NCBI GenBank assembly: GCA_023525975.1
Contig: CM042032.1
Location: 23,008,001-23,072,000, forward strand
DNA length: 64,000 nucleotides
Origin: Smallanthus sonchifolius
Taxonomy: Eukaryota > Streptophyta > Magnoliopsida > Asterales > Asteraceae
Direction of reading: 5' to 3'
The position numbers were made by a program, and so were the translations under genes. Below are positions 1 to 9,713 of this stretch, one piece after another. The notes beneath the pieces are model-generated. The model saw nothing but the letters and a program-made list of their open reading frames with translations, had not been told where the DNA came from and ran no database searches. Position 1 is the stretch's first letter; each line of letters opens with the position of its first letter.

Positions 1-285
1 GATCCAATGATTCAACACATTAACCGAACCAAATCGTGCGGAATCCGATTTGATTGGCAATCCAATCTATGACACGGATCGGGTCTTAAGAAACGAGCGG
101 ATTAGATGTCGAAACGAAGGTTTCTATCGACCCTTTGGTGTAGAGAAGTTGGATACAAGACCTGGAAACTCTCAACGGACAGAGATTCGACAATACAGGT
201 GCAAAGAGTTTGTGTTCTGTTGGTTCTGCTCTGGTCAGTCTCTCTATGTGTATATGTGTTGTATATGTGCTCATGAAGTGAAAGT

Positions 286-297
286 TATATATATATA
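286..297 (-). promoter_or_regulatory. TATA box of the L0 LTR
   Basis: A run of six TA dinucleotides, read on the minus strand, lies 11 bases downstream of the last palindrome of the array at 309-501. The following minus-strand sequence is a plausible transcribed leader. This fits the U3/R boundary of the LTR. Confidence 0.5.
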
Positions 298-308
298 GTG
301 CAGAGGCC

Positions 309-501
309 ATTCGTATGAATGAGCCATGTGAATGGACTCATTCGTGCGAATGAATCAGTAGAATGGTTCATTCGTAAGAATGAATCATTAGAATGGTTCA
401 TTCGTACGAATGAATCATTCTCATGACTTATTCTAGCGAATGAATCATTCTCATGATCTATTCGCGCGAATGGATCATTCTCATGATCCATTCGTGCGAA
501 T
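309..501. repeat. Seven-unit palindrome array, ATTCGTACGAAT type, 30-bp period
   Basis: Units start at 309, 340, 370, 400, 430, 460 and 490, so the period is exactly 30 after the first step of 31. Each has a 12-bp palindromic core: ATTCGTATGAAT, ATTCGTGCGAAT, ATTCGTAAGAAT, ATTCGTACGAAT, ATTCTAGCGAAT, ATTCGCGCGAAT, ATTCGTGCGAAT. The spacers are also related (GAATCATTCTCATGATC type). On the minus strand the array ends 11 bases before the TATA box. Because 30 is a multiple of three, it holds open a spurious minus-strand ORF. Confidence 0.9.
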
Positions 502-885
502 GGGCCTTTCAATAGCACGATTGATCAACGTTATCGATATTTATCAGATCATTTAATACACAGTCGTTATATATGAGTAAACATTAAGGATAAACATGTA
601 ATTTCATTAATACATCAAATAATTACATTAAACATAGATGAAATACATATTACAAGGGATTAGGGACATATTATGCATCTACAATTATTTTTAATCACCA
701 ACGACCGTATTTTATGGTTTATGACTGCTTACTTTTTCTAGTAATTCTTTAAAAGTTTTTAATCATGAATTAAATTCCTTTGCTAGACTCATTGACTTTA
801 CTTAGTCAAAATAAAACTTCAGGAAATATATGTTATGAACGTGCATTTATGAAATATGGATATTGACCTGAAATTTTGGGTGTCA

Positions 886-937
886 CAATACCCTAAATTT
901 TTTGACTTATGACACGTTTCGAGGACGAAACCTTTTG
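886..937 (+). other. 52-bp scrap of a chromovirus pol 3' end
   Basis: This stretch matches the last codons and post-stop sequence of GY1 at 10732-10783 (ACCCTAAATT..TTGGACTTATGACA, then GAGGACGAAACCTTTTG) with a few mismatches. It joins the L0 LTR end directly to the CP1 gag fragment, so it is a recombination or truncation relic rather than a functional end. Confidence 0.6.
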
Positions 938-957
938 TTTCTGAAAACTCAAGCAAC

Positions 958-3150
958 ATGTCCTTTATCAAGGAGGATCTGGAATGCTTCCATCTAGATG
1001 ACTTAGAAGAAATGGATATACAGCACTCGTATGCCATGCTCTCTATAAGAGCAAAAAGGTTCTACTCTAGAACCGGAAGACCCATTACAAGTAACAACTC
1101 CAACACTAGAGTTGGCTTGGATAAAAGCAAATTAAGATGTTACAACTGTAACCAACTGGGTCATTTTGCTAGAGAATGCAAGGCACCTAGGGCAAACCCA
1201 GCAGCTCCTCAATCAAGACAAGCTCACCAAGCCCAACCAAGACAACAACAGCAACAAGTTACTCCTCCAGTCAAACTGTAGTTTGTGCAGCTGTTGGAAC
1301 TTCTGACTTTGGCTGGAGCTTCCAATATGAAGATCTGCCTGCTAATAACCAAGCTCTTATGGTAGACACAACTGAGATACCGCCTCAGGTATATGAACAT
1401 CTCTGTTCCCAAGCTTGTATTGATAAGGTGTTAGGCTACAGAAAGCATAATCAAAACCTTATAGATCAAAATGAAGAGTTTCAGCTAATGAAATCTGAAT
1501 TCATAAAAGTCGAAAACAGTTATAAAGAAAAAATTAACTGCCTAAAGAAAGAGATTTCATTACTAAAACATGAACAAACCAATCTTGAAACTCAGATTGA
1601 TGATCTACTGGCTAGATTAAAAGCTACCAGAGCAGAATTGGCAGAACAAAAAGTTCATGTTGACAAATATGAATTTGTATCCAAAAAGCTGCAAAAACTT
1701 TTGGATGCTCAAATTCATGACAAGGTAAAAACTGGTCTGGGGTATCATGCTGAACAATACCAAGCTGTTGCACCTCCTGCTGACTACATTGCCATCCATG
1801 AACCAAGCTTCAATCTCTCAAATCTTGAAAAGGCCAACCGAGATCTTGATCCTTCAAGGCATGAACCATTGGTGCAAGAATGCACTACCTCGTTAGAATC
1901 TGAGTCAACTTGCTCAGAGTCCACTAAAACTGAGGAGGCCTCATCACCAGTAAAAGTACCCGCACCGCCTGTTCTTGAAGTCATTCAAACAAGTGCTCAT
2001 GTCCCTTTACCAGCTGTTCCGGTTCCTATGCCTTTCAACCAAATCAAAATCAGCTATCCTCCAGAAGGAAGAAAGCTAACTGTTGAAAAGGGACAGTCTT
2101 CAACCTCCACCAACTCAAAGCCTCAAAGAAAAGTGTTTGACATATGTCATGCGCCTGGAGAAAGAGTTCCATATGTTCAAAAGAAATTGGAAGAAGCTAC
2201 CTTTGAGCCCAACAAAGCTCACCCATGGAACTTCAAAGACTTGTTCAAAAGAAAGGACTATGTTTACCTTTCAAGGGACAAACTGGCTAAATCATGCTTT
2301 ATCTGTGGCGAATACAACAACACTGCCAGCACCTGCGCTACTACCTTCAGCAGAAAAGAAACCTCAAACAACATGCTTTTGAGAAGACAAACAAGAACAG
2401 AAAGGTAAGGAGTTCTGAAGCCAAGGAAACTCATTTCAGAAACTCTCTTTCCCCACCAAGGAAGCAGCTGCCAAAGCCTCAACAATCTTGCATCATCTGT
2501 GGTGAATCAGACCACTTTGCTACAACTTGTGAATTTAATCCCTTCAACCAGATCCTTCATCAAGCCCCTCCTAAACAAAAGCCCATAAGCATGAGAACTT
2601 CTACAAAGAAGCCCTCCGTCAACAAGGTAAAGAAGGATAAGCATACATTGGTTGTTGAACCATCAGCAGCCAGCAAAAATGTTGGTAATCAAACCAAGCC
2701 CAAGAAACCAAAAGACAAGCCTTCAGCAGCAACCAAGTCTGCTGCTGCTCAAGCAAAACCATCAGTAGCAACTTTGTCTTCTGCTGCTTAAGCAAAACCA
2801 TCAGCAGTAACAAAATCTGCTGCTGATAAGCCAAAGTCTTCATCAGCAACAAAATCGACTGCTGATAAGCTAAAGTCATCAGCAACAAAATCTGTTGCTG
2901 ATAAAGCAAATCCATCAGCAGCCAAAGCAACATCAGATGATGACAGAGCAAAGAGAACTGGAAAACCATCTCCTTAGCAATGGAAAGCCAAGATCCCAGC
3001 TTCTATCCCTCCAAGAATCATCATTGGCTCTGTTGAATGCACACATGCTGAATCTGATATTCCGAGAACCCTTTTCTTCAAGGATGCAAGATCTTGGATT
3101 CCTCCCACAAACTAGATCTCTCTCATGTGCAGGGGCAGCCAGGTCACAAG
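958..3150 (+). pseudogene. CP1 gag (5'-truncated, frameshifted)
   Basis: The Gag nucleocapsid of a copia element, which packages the RNA genome. It starts within the domain (LEEMDIQHSYAML-type helix, residues 10-30). A CCHC zinc knuckle lies at 1138-1179 (CYNCNQLGHFAREC). A long charged coiled-coil segment follows at about 1480-1720, then two further knuckles, CFICGEYNNTASTC (2296-2337) and CIICGESDHFATTC (2488-2531); the first of these has Asn where His is expected. The reading frame changes near 1280 and 2400, and there are stops at 2789 and near 2976. A Lys/Ser/Ala-rich repeat occupies about 2674-2935. The capsid N-terminus is absent. The Sirevirus type is inferred from the coiled coil and the extra knuckles. 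Confidence 0.75.
2674..2935 (+). repeat. Gag-internal repeat (SAATKSAADK type) containing CAGCAGCAA motifs
   Basis: A coding repeat of imperfect 10-14 residue units rich in Lys, Ser, Ala and Thr, including SAATKSAAA, SAVTKSAADK, SSATKSTADK, SSATKSVADK. At DNA level the units contain CATCAGCAGCAA and TCTGCTGCTGAT. These are the same words found in the CP1 pol-env spacer (4014-4270) and the CP1 LTR (8975-9310). Confidence 0.7.
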
Positions 3151-3778
3151 AATAACACCTGGGTGGTAGACAGTGGTTGTTCCAGGCACATGCAAGGCAA
3201 CAGATCCATCCTCTCCAACTTCAGACACTTCAATGGAGGATATGTTGCCTTTGGAAGTGACTGAAAAGGAGGATTTATTACTGGACAAGGGACTGTGTCA
3301 AATGAAAGAATGAGTATTGATAAGGTAAATTATGTCAAAGAATTGGACTTCAATCTCATGAGTGTTTCCCTGGTCTGTTATCAAAGGCATTGGATGCTCT
3401 TCACAGACAAAGAATGCTTTGTACTATCTCTTGGTTTATCCAAACCTCCTCCAAAAAAGATTTTATTAACCGCTCAGATAAAAGAAAATATTTATGTGCT
3501 TGAAATGAATGAGATCACTCCATCTGGCAGTGTATCATGTTTTCTGTCAAAAGCCTCAGTTGATGAATCAGCTCTCTGGCACAGGAGATTAAGCCATGTT
3601 AACATCAAAACCATCAACAAATTGGTGAAGGATAATCTTGTCAGAGGGCTTCCTGATGAAGAATTCCAGCTAGAAGATCATTGCATTGCTTGTTTGAAGG
3701 GGAAGTAACACGAGAGTTCTCACAAGCCCAAGACTTTGAATACAAATGATACTCCACTACAGCTGCTGCATATGGATC
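3151..3778 (+). pseudogene. CP1 protease end and GAG-pre-integrase domain
   Basis: The copia aspartic protease motif WVVDSGCSRHMQGN lies at 3160-3198, with catalytic Asp at 3169. An in-frame TGA at 3262 interrupts it. The frame then continues through the GAG-pre-integrase domain, with the diagnostic LWHRRLSHVN at about 3571-3600 and the CIACLKGK zinc-binding end. A TAA follows at 3706. The frame can still be followed to 'PLQLLHMD', where integrase normally continues into its catalytic core, but the sequence jumps to RNase H at 3779. The element therefore has no integrase core and no RT. Confidence 0.85.
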
Positions 3779-3951
3779 GAAGTTCATACCAATGAGCAAT
3801 ATCACTTCATAAGAGATCAGCTGAGAAAAAGAGACTTATTTTAACCAAAGTTCATACCAATGAGCAATATGCTGATTTGTTTACAAAACCGTTTGATGAA
3901 GCTAGATTTAGATATTTAGTTGAATCTATTGGTATGATGAACTTTGATTAA
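3779..3951 (+). pseudogene. CP1 RNase H C-terminal remnant
   Basis: After the deletion junction the sequence encodes 'YHFIRDQ' and then 'VHTNEQYADLFTKPF', 'IGMMNFD' and a stop at 3949-3951. This is the conserved C-terminus of copia RNase H/pol. The 22-bp word AAGTTCATACCAATGAGCAA+TAT occurs twice (3780-3802 and 3847-3870), once at the junction and once at its proper place. Roughly 3 kb of pol is missing compared with a normal copia element. Confidence 0.8.
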
Positions 3952-4558
3952 AATATGTCTCTAAAAAAATATTGTAAATGTGTTTGTCTTTTGTTATAAA
4001 TAAAAGTTACAAGTCAGCAGCATCCATTTTTGCTGCTGACAGGTTTAATAATCAGCAGCAAAGTTTTTGCCACTAACCGTTTTAAGTTATCAGCAGGAAC
4101 AAGTTTCCTGAAGATAGCCCTAAGGCAGTCAGTAGCAACACCCTTGTTGCGGATCAATGCATCCATCAACATCAATAGAGTTTGCTGCTGACAGACTTAA
4201 CTATCCGCCGCAACCAAGCTTGCATCGGATAGGCTTAATCATCCGCAGTAACCAAGTTTCCTGCTGATGGGTAAAAATAAGTCTAAATTAACTTTTACTC
4301 GCTGTAAAAATTCCTTTCAGTCTTTACCATGACTGCTATAATGCATTACAGCTGTAACAGTAAAAAGTGAATGAGGTTGTACTGCACAAGTCATTTTGCT
4401 TTTCCCTCCTCTGCCGTTATAAGAACAAATCAAATTTCATCACCACCCCTTCACATTCAATTTCGCCGTAACTCCCATCACTTTCTCTCAAGCCCCCACA
4501 ACATTCAAAGCCTTCCATTCCTACTTAAAAACCTTCCTCTTTCCCTCCAAACCAAACA
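3952..4558 (+). repeat. CP1 pol-env spacer with inverted CAGCAGCA repeats and possible internal promoter
   Basis: No ORF. The segment 4014-4270 holds repeats of TCAGCAGCA and TGCTGCTGA. The pair at 4014-4022 and 4031-4039 forms a perfect 9-bp inverted repeat with an 8-base loop. Related CCGCCGCAACC and CATCCGCAGTAACC units follow. Downstream are TATAAT (about 4336-4341), an AACTTAAAAA-like element near 4530, and the env-like ATG at 4559. The promoter reading is inference by analogy with CP2. A TTCCTTTCAG at about 4310 could be a splice acceptor instead. Confidence 0.45.
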
Positions 4559-7500
4559 ATGGTAGAGGTAGACATAAACCATCCAGATGATAAGTTCTCT
4601 CCATATCACAACCTCACAGCATACTTAATAAAAGGCAAGAAGTCCGACGGGTTTGTGACATGATCGGCTTTCTCTGTTGATCAAAAATATACCATGCACT
4701 CACTGTCAACCCACCCATTTACATTCCTAACATGGAGGATTTTTGGAAATCTGCCATCTACTCTACCGAACAGGGGATACCCCAAATTAAAGCCAAGGTA
4801 GATGGCAATGACATCACCATCTCTGAAGCCACTCTCCGCAAACACCTCAAGCTTCAAGATGAGGGGCCGACATTTCGTACTCAAAAGAAGTCTACATGAG
4901 GACCTTTGTATCCATAGGGTACACTGGAAATCAGAATGAGTACACAATAGAGAAGGCACTTATGGGGGCCCCCATGGAAGTATCTATGCCACACTCTTCT
5001 ACAATGCATATCACAGAAGAGAAGTGGATGGCATCAAGTGAGCTCTGCACTTGCCTCTGCTGTTCCCTGTATGGTTACTAGCCAAGGATTCAACTTTGCA
5101 CATCTCATATTTGAAGGTTTGAGATACAACCTTCAAGAGGGTGCAAAGCATCAGTTTTTCATGTACCCAAGATTCTTGCAGGAGGTTTTTAACAATGAAA
5201 TAAAAGAACATTCAAAACCTGCAAAAATCTATCTTATGTTGGGTCATAAAAGCAACATTTTTCAAAGCATGAGAACTGTTCCCAAAAGGTTCTCAGGGGT
5301 CAATGTTCCATTGTTATCTACAATGGTGAACATAGAAAGTACCCAGGGTGACAGTTCAGCAATCCCAGCTGATACTGATCCCACACCCTCCTCCTCACAT
5401 CCTGAACAACCATCTGCTTCCACTATTCGAACCCCTGTGCATACTACTAAGGATGCACAGGTACAAAAATCACTTACATCTGTTTTTGATGTTATCATTC
5501 AGCTGGAACAAAGGGCCATAGTTGCAACAACATACACTAGAAAAAAGGAGCAAGAAGACTCCTTCTCTTCTTGTCTCAAAGGCCCAATCCCAACCTCAAA
5601 GCCCTCATTCAGAATCCCAACATTCTGATGAGAATATCAAAAGGGATTGCCAAAACATTAGAGAGACCTCCTTAGAAGTTTCTCTATTAGGATCAGGATC
5701 ACATCCCTGATCCATAGAACAACCTGCTGAGCCATACCTTTATTTCTCTACTCTAAACTTAAGTGCAGAGGCTCCTTATCAAGATGATATACCTTCTCCA
5801 ACAAACACTATCTCGGAGGTATTGATTGACTTGGCTACTGGTGCACCTAACCCAAGTTCATCACCCTAGAAGGTTCACTCTGGTGATACTGATAGAGTGA
5901 TTGTGGAAAGGGCTTTCACTACTCCTGGTACAATAACTGCCCAGGAGGACAGTGACAACATAACTAAGACCCTAACCACGGCAACTCACATTGAGGATGT
6001 TTCCTTTGAAACACTCTTCACTGAGAGGAATCCCAGGTGCCAAGAAAACCTGGGTGATGGGGATGCAGAGGCTAGGCCTAAGGCCCCATCTAGCTCCAAG
6101 GATTCCCCAACTGTGGATGAGGACAGACTGAAACTTCATAATATGGAATTGACGGCCAGGGTAGCTATGCTAGAGGCGGAAGTGTCCAAACTAAGGCACC
6201 AAGTCTCTATGCATGAAGCCCATCAATGCCCAACTGTGCCTACTCCCTCCCTTGTATCAGTAGGAACTCAAACAGATGCAGCCATTTACACTGATGCAAC
6301 CAAAAAGGGGGAGATAGTTGAAGTAGAAGATGATGCTGATAGCCTAGAAGAATGGATACAAGAGCAGGCCGCATTTCAAAGTTCATTATTCAAGCCTGCC
6401 TTTGTTCAAGTTCATGACTTGCCAGACTCAGTAGATGAAGAGGAAGAAATCACTAAGGACTGGAAGTTGGTTATCAGAGCTGTTGATGAGGTTTTAAAGG
6501 ATGAAAGTCAAAATGAAGACACACCTCCATCAGTCAGCATAGTTCCTGAAGCAGCAGCAATAATAAAACAAATCACTGCCCCCCAATTCACACTGTCTGC
6601 AAATAAGCTAGAATTTGACTCCATACTAGCTTGAGGGTATGATGTTTCAACTCAGAGATTCTGGATTGGGAAAGAGTTTAGCAGAGTAGAAGAGCTGAAC
6701 TGGAATGAACTAAATCCACTCTAAGTGCTTGAACTGTACCTATCCAACTGCATCAACACCTCTACAGATCTCTCAGCAGAACTTGCAATCCGCAGGTTCC
6801 AAGGCCTAATGGAGGAAAATCTGCCCTGGTTTGAAACACAATTAGAAGAAGTAAACAGGGTGGCCTATCCTAAAGACAGTGCAGAATCTTCAATAGCAGC
6901 AAAACAAAGACTGGCTCCTAGAAGACTTGACTTAATCAGGAGCAGCACTTTAACAGAAGAAGAGTTGTCTACTAGAGAAGATCTCTGTACAACAAAGTAG
7001 TCAGAGATGTGGAAGTGCTAGGATGGTCGAGCACTGGGTCTTCTGACTTCACATTCCTCCTGAGTAATGGATCATATCTCTCAATCAACATCAATGAGAT
7101 CCTACTCTTAAATTCAGACTTCCTGCACAAGGTCTTCGAACTCAGAACACACATCTGCAATGTTAATTCCTTAGAGAGTCAAGCAATGATAAAAACCATC
7201 AAAGCTCAGCTTGAAAAGGAAGGTCTACTTGCAATGGATGCCTCTGACTCTGACTCAGATCTATCCTTCCTTTCCTCACCTACAGCCAGACTGAACACAG
7301 AAGAAGAATCCAAAAGAAAAGAAGAGGAAAAAGGTGAAGGGAGGGTGGAAAGAAGTAATAGGTCTTGAATGGGAAGAAGATGAAGAAAGTGTCCTTCCCT
7401 TGTCCATTCTCCAAACTGCCAATGAAGCTGAAGCTGAGATCCCAACAACATCTCTTACATCTGCTGTTGAGGTCAATGAAGCTGAAGCAGAGGCATCCAA

Positions 7501-8896
7501 CAAAGGCAAGGGGAAGAGACCTATGACAGAAGAAGATGCATAAAGGTTAGTGAAGGAAAAGAAGGAAAAGGAGGAAAGAAGAAGAAGAAGAAAAAGAGAA
7601 GAAGAGGAGATGGCTGAATTATGAAAAGCACAAGACAGAAAAACAGCAATTCTCCTCAGAGAACAAGAGATCCAACTGTATGCTAAGCAGCTGGATGATT
7701 TAAAAGTCAAGATTCCTGCAGCTTTCCAAATACAAGAAGATGAAGCTCTAGCTCTTCAGTTGCAAGAACATTTAATTAAAGAAGTAGAAGAAAGAGAGGG
7801 GAAAAGAAAAGAAGAGGCTAAGTTTAGAATTACTGACTCTAAACTAGCCAAAGAGATGAGAAAGGAGTGGATAAAAGCTCTTGTTTCTTAAGGTGAGGAT
7901 GCAGACTACGTTGAGAAGTTATCCAATAAAGAAATCTACAGAGCCGTCATGGGTCAGCAAGGTCTATTGGCAAATAAGAAAAGGGCTAAAGAAGAAGAAA
8001 AAGCCAAACAGAAATCCAAGAATACCACTGCTTTCAACAAAAGATCCCATGAAGAAAGGAAGGTCATGATTGACTTCCTAAAGGCTAGAGGAGAAAGTGG
8101 GAAAAGGTTGGGTCCCATGAGTTTCATGAACCTGCAAGCCCTTTACTTTAAAGTCAAAAAGGAAGAGGGAGAAAGACTGGGGAAGAAAGGCTCAAAGAAG
8201 AGGGTAATCAATCAAGAAGAAGAAAGGAAACCAAAGAAACCCAAGCCTTCTCCCTCATCCACCACTTCCTCTATCCAACAACCTTCCTCTCTCCATCCTA
8301 GACCTCCATCCTCTCCACCCAAAAAGTCCAAATCCTTCCACCCAGCTCCTACTCATCAACAACCTCCCAAGAAGAAAAGCAAACTTACTACCAAACCAGA
8401 AGACTCAAAAGAAATCATCAACTGGTTCTACAACACTCAAGATCAACGGTTTGAAGTCTCCAGGGGAAGAACAGAAGAAAGAAGATCAATCTATACAACT
8501 GTTGATGATGTATTGCAGCTTCTAGATTCTGATCTAAAAAGAATGATGGAGCTGGGTGAAGCTAATGAGCTTGAGAATGAAGGTGGGAGTGATCTGTTAC
8601 TGGGGATCAAACATCACTTCAACCCCAGCAAAGATGAAATTATTGATGCCAAACCTCTCCAATCCCACTCTCCATTCATCAGTTGGTCCTACAATGCTAA
8701 AAAGGATGAGTTCACATTGACAGATGTTAAAGGACAGAAGATGAGGTGTTCAAGCAAGGCCATCTTCAAAATGGCAATCAAAGACATCAAGACTCTATCT
8801 GAGCTTCCCCTTAACAATCCCAGCAAGGACCAGAGAGGATATGATGTTGCAGGAATACTCAGCAACATGGAAAAGCTTCAGCAGCAAAAGAAGTAA
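4559..8896 (+). pseudogene. CP1 env-like third ORF of a Sirevirus (degenerate)
   Basis: The function of this protein family is unknown; 'env-like' refers to its position after pol. I chose the start at 4559 because the frame opens with MVEVDINHPDDKF and 'YHNLTAYL', the N-terminal block also seen in CP2. It is interrupted after about 35 codons. Recognisable pieces in shifting frames are MEDFWKSAIYSTEQGIPQ (4732-4896), FMYPRFLQEVFNN (5156-5200, the family's central motif), a Pro/Ser/Thr-rich linker, a leucine-rich coiled coil (about 6150-6220), an acidic region, a Lys/Glu-rich segment (about 7560-8230) and the intact C-terminal 315 residues (7949-8896) ending in SNMEKLQQQKK. No signal peptide or membrane segment stands out. 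Confidence 0.65.
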
Positions 8897-8920
8897 TAGA
8901 GTTTTAGTAGCATCAGTCTA

Positions 8921-8927
8921 GGGGGAG
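8921..8927 (+). promoter_or_regulatory. CP1 polypurine tract
   Basis: GGGGGAG, immediately followed by TTTGTAGAA, lies two bases before the LTR start at 8930. It primes plus-strand DNA synthesis. The AGGGGGAGTTTGTAG context is the same as that of CP2 on the opposite strand (37277-37288). Confidence 0.75.
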
Positions 8928-8974
8928 TTTGTAGAAATAAAGACTGATGGCTACAAAATTTTCTGAGTACAAAT

Positions 8975-9310
8975 GCTGCTTCCCTCAGAGTTTGCTGCTG
9001 ACCAACAAACTGCTGCGGATTAGCTTATCTGCAGCGGATACTTGTTCTTCTGCTGAAGAACAAATCTGCTGCGGATAGCCTTATCTGCTGAAGACCAAAG
9101 TTGCTGCGGATAGGCTTCTCAGTAGCATCAACACTTGATGCTGCTGATAGACAAATCATCAGCAGCTTTGGATGGTTGCATCTTGCTGCTGATCTCTAAC
9201 TTTGCTGCTGATAGCCATTCCACATTGAAGATCAAACGTTGCAGCTGACTGGCTTCGATAAAGCAACCATCACCACTGACAACTTTCTGCTGCAACACTG
9301 ACACACTCTA
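8975..9310. repeat. CTGCTG / CAGCAG inverted-repeat array in the CP1 LTR
   Basis: More than ten copies of TTGCTGCTGAT, CTGCTGCGGATAG or their complements occur with irregular 25-35 bp spacing. The pair at 9140-9148 and 9158-9166 (GCTGCTGAT / ATCAGCAGC) is a perfect 9-bp inverted repeat. The same words occur in CP1 gag and in the CP1 pol-env spacer. Confidence 0.7.
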
Positions 9311-9481
9311 CGCAGAAAGAATGTCACCGGTGCAGACAATAAAGAACCACCTCTCTTCTCCAAGTATGCAAGCAATGATGCCTAAGAAGACGTTAGAGTA
9401 AAGTTAACTTTTGTAGTGTTTATTGTCATTATATGTAGAATAGCTTCAATACAGGATCAACGGCTTACGTTAGATCCGATC

Positions 9482-9524
9482 CTTAGAATCAAGGGTCTGT
9501 CTTGATTCTAAGTTACTATATAAG
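9482..9524 (+). promoter_or_regulatory. Perfect 12-bp inverted repeat abutting the CP1 LTR TATA box
   Basis: CTTAGAATCAAG (9482-9493), a 7-base loop, then CTTGATTCTAAG (9501-9512). Four bases later comes TATATAAG (9517-9524), the likely TATA box for the element transcript. Confidence 0.75.
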
Positions 9525-9713
9525 TAGTACTTAGAGTCATTGTATCTCAGCGTTTTTTCTTAGAGTTTTCTATGTAATCTTGTAACCATTGAAGCCTAAT
9601 ACAAATTGCATTTATCAGTACTTCTTGTGTTTACTTGTTTACATTGCTTAGTTGTGATTGTTTCCACCAATCTCAACTAGAATAGAACCATCTTGTATTT
9701 AACAATCCTACAC

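Larger units (their letters stand above)
1..885 (-). mobile_element. L0: partial LTR of a gypsy-type element, minus strand
   Basis: Read on the minus strand, an LTR begins at 885 with TGTGACACCC followed by a TTCAGGTCAATATCC block. The same terminal block opens the GY5 LTR at 61888, so the two families are related at their ends, although the sequence diverges after about 32 bases. The other end lies outside the window. No purine tract precedes the start at 885, so this is probably the outer 5' end or a solo LTR. It contains a seven-unit palindrome array and a TATA box (listed separately) and no coding sequence. Confidence 0.6.
938..9712 (+). mobile_element. CP1: degenerate Sirevirus-type Ty1/copia element
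   Basis: The order is gag (5'-truncated), protease and GAG-pre-integrase, the last part of RNase H, a pol-env spacer, a long env-like ORF, a purine tract (GGGGGAG at 8921) and one 783-bp LTR. The env-like ORF downstream of pol and the long coiled-coil gag mark the Sirevirus lineage. The 5' LTR, primer-binding site and gag N-terminus are missing. Most of integrase, all RT and most of RNase H are deleted. The LTR is followed directly by GY1 integrase sequence, so CP1 probably inserted into GY1 and then lost its left side. Confidence 0.8.
8930..9712 (+). mobile_element. CP1 3' LTR (783 bp)
   Basis: It starts TGTAGAAATAA after the purine tract and ends ATCCTACA, so it has TG...CA termini. U3 contains many CTGCTGCGGATA and CAGCAGC units (8975-9310), a 12-bp inverted repeat at 9482-9512 and a TATA box at 9517-9524. 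The base after 9712 is already GY1 integrase. The 5' partner LTR is absent from the window. Confidence 0.8.

Noticed and set aside
285..518. Minus-strand 77-residue ORF with a 10-residue repeat (FARMDHENDS type)
   Set aside because: It is the translation of the 30-bp palindrome array, which stays open because 30 is divisible by three; it overlaps the likely TATA box and has no other gene sign.
2619..2969. Minus-strand Leu/Gln-rich ORF of 116 residues
   Set aside because: Antisense shadow of the Lys/Ser/Ala repeat of CP1 gag (CAGCAG words read as CTGCTG).
7276..7710. Minus-strand Ser/Phe-rich ORF of 144 residues
   Set aside because: Antisense of the GAAGAAGA-rich Lys/Glu segment of the env-like ORF; no recognisable domain.
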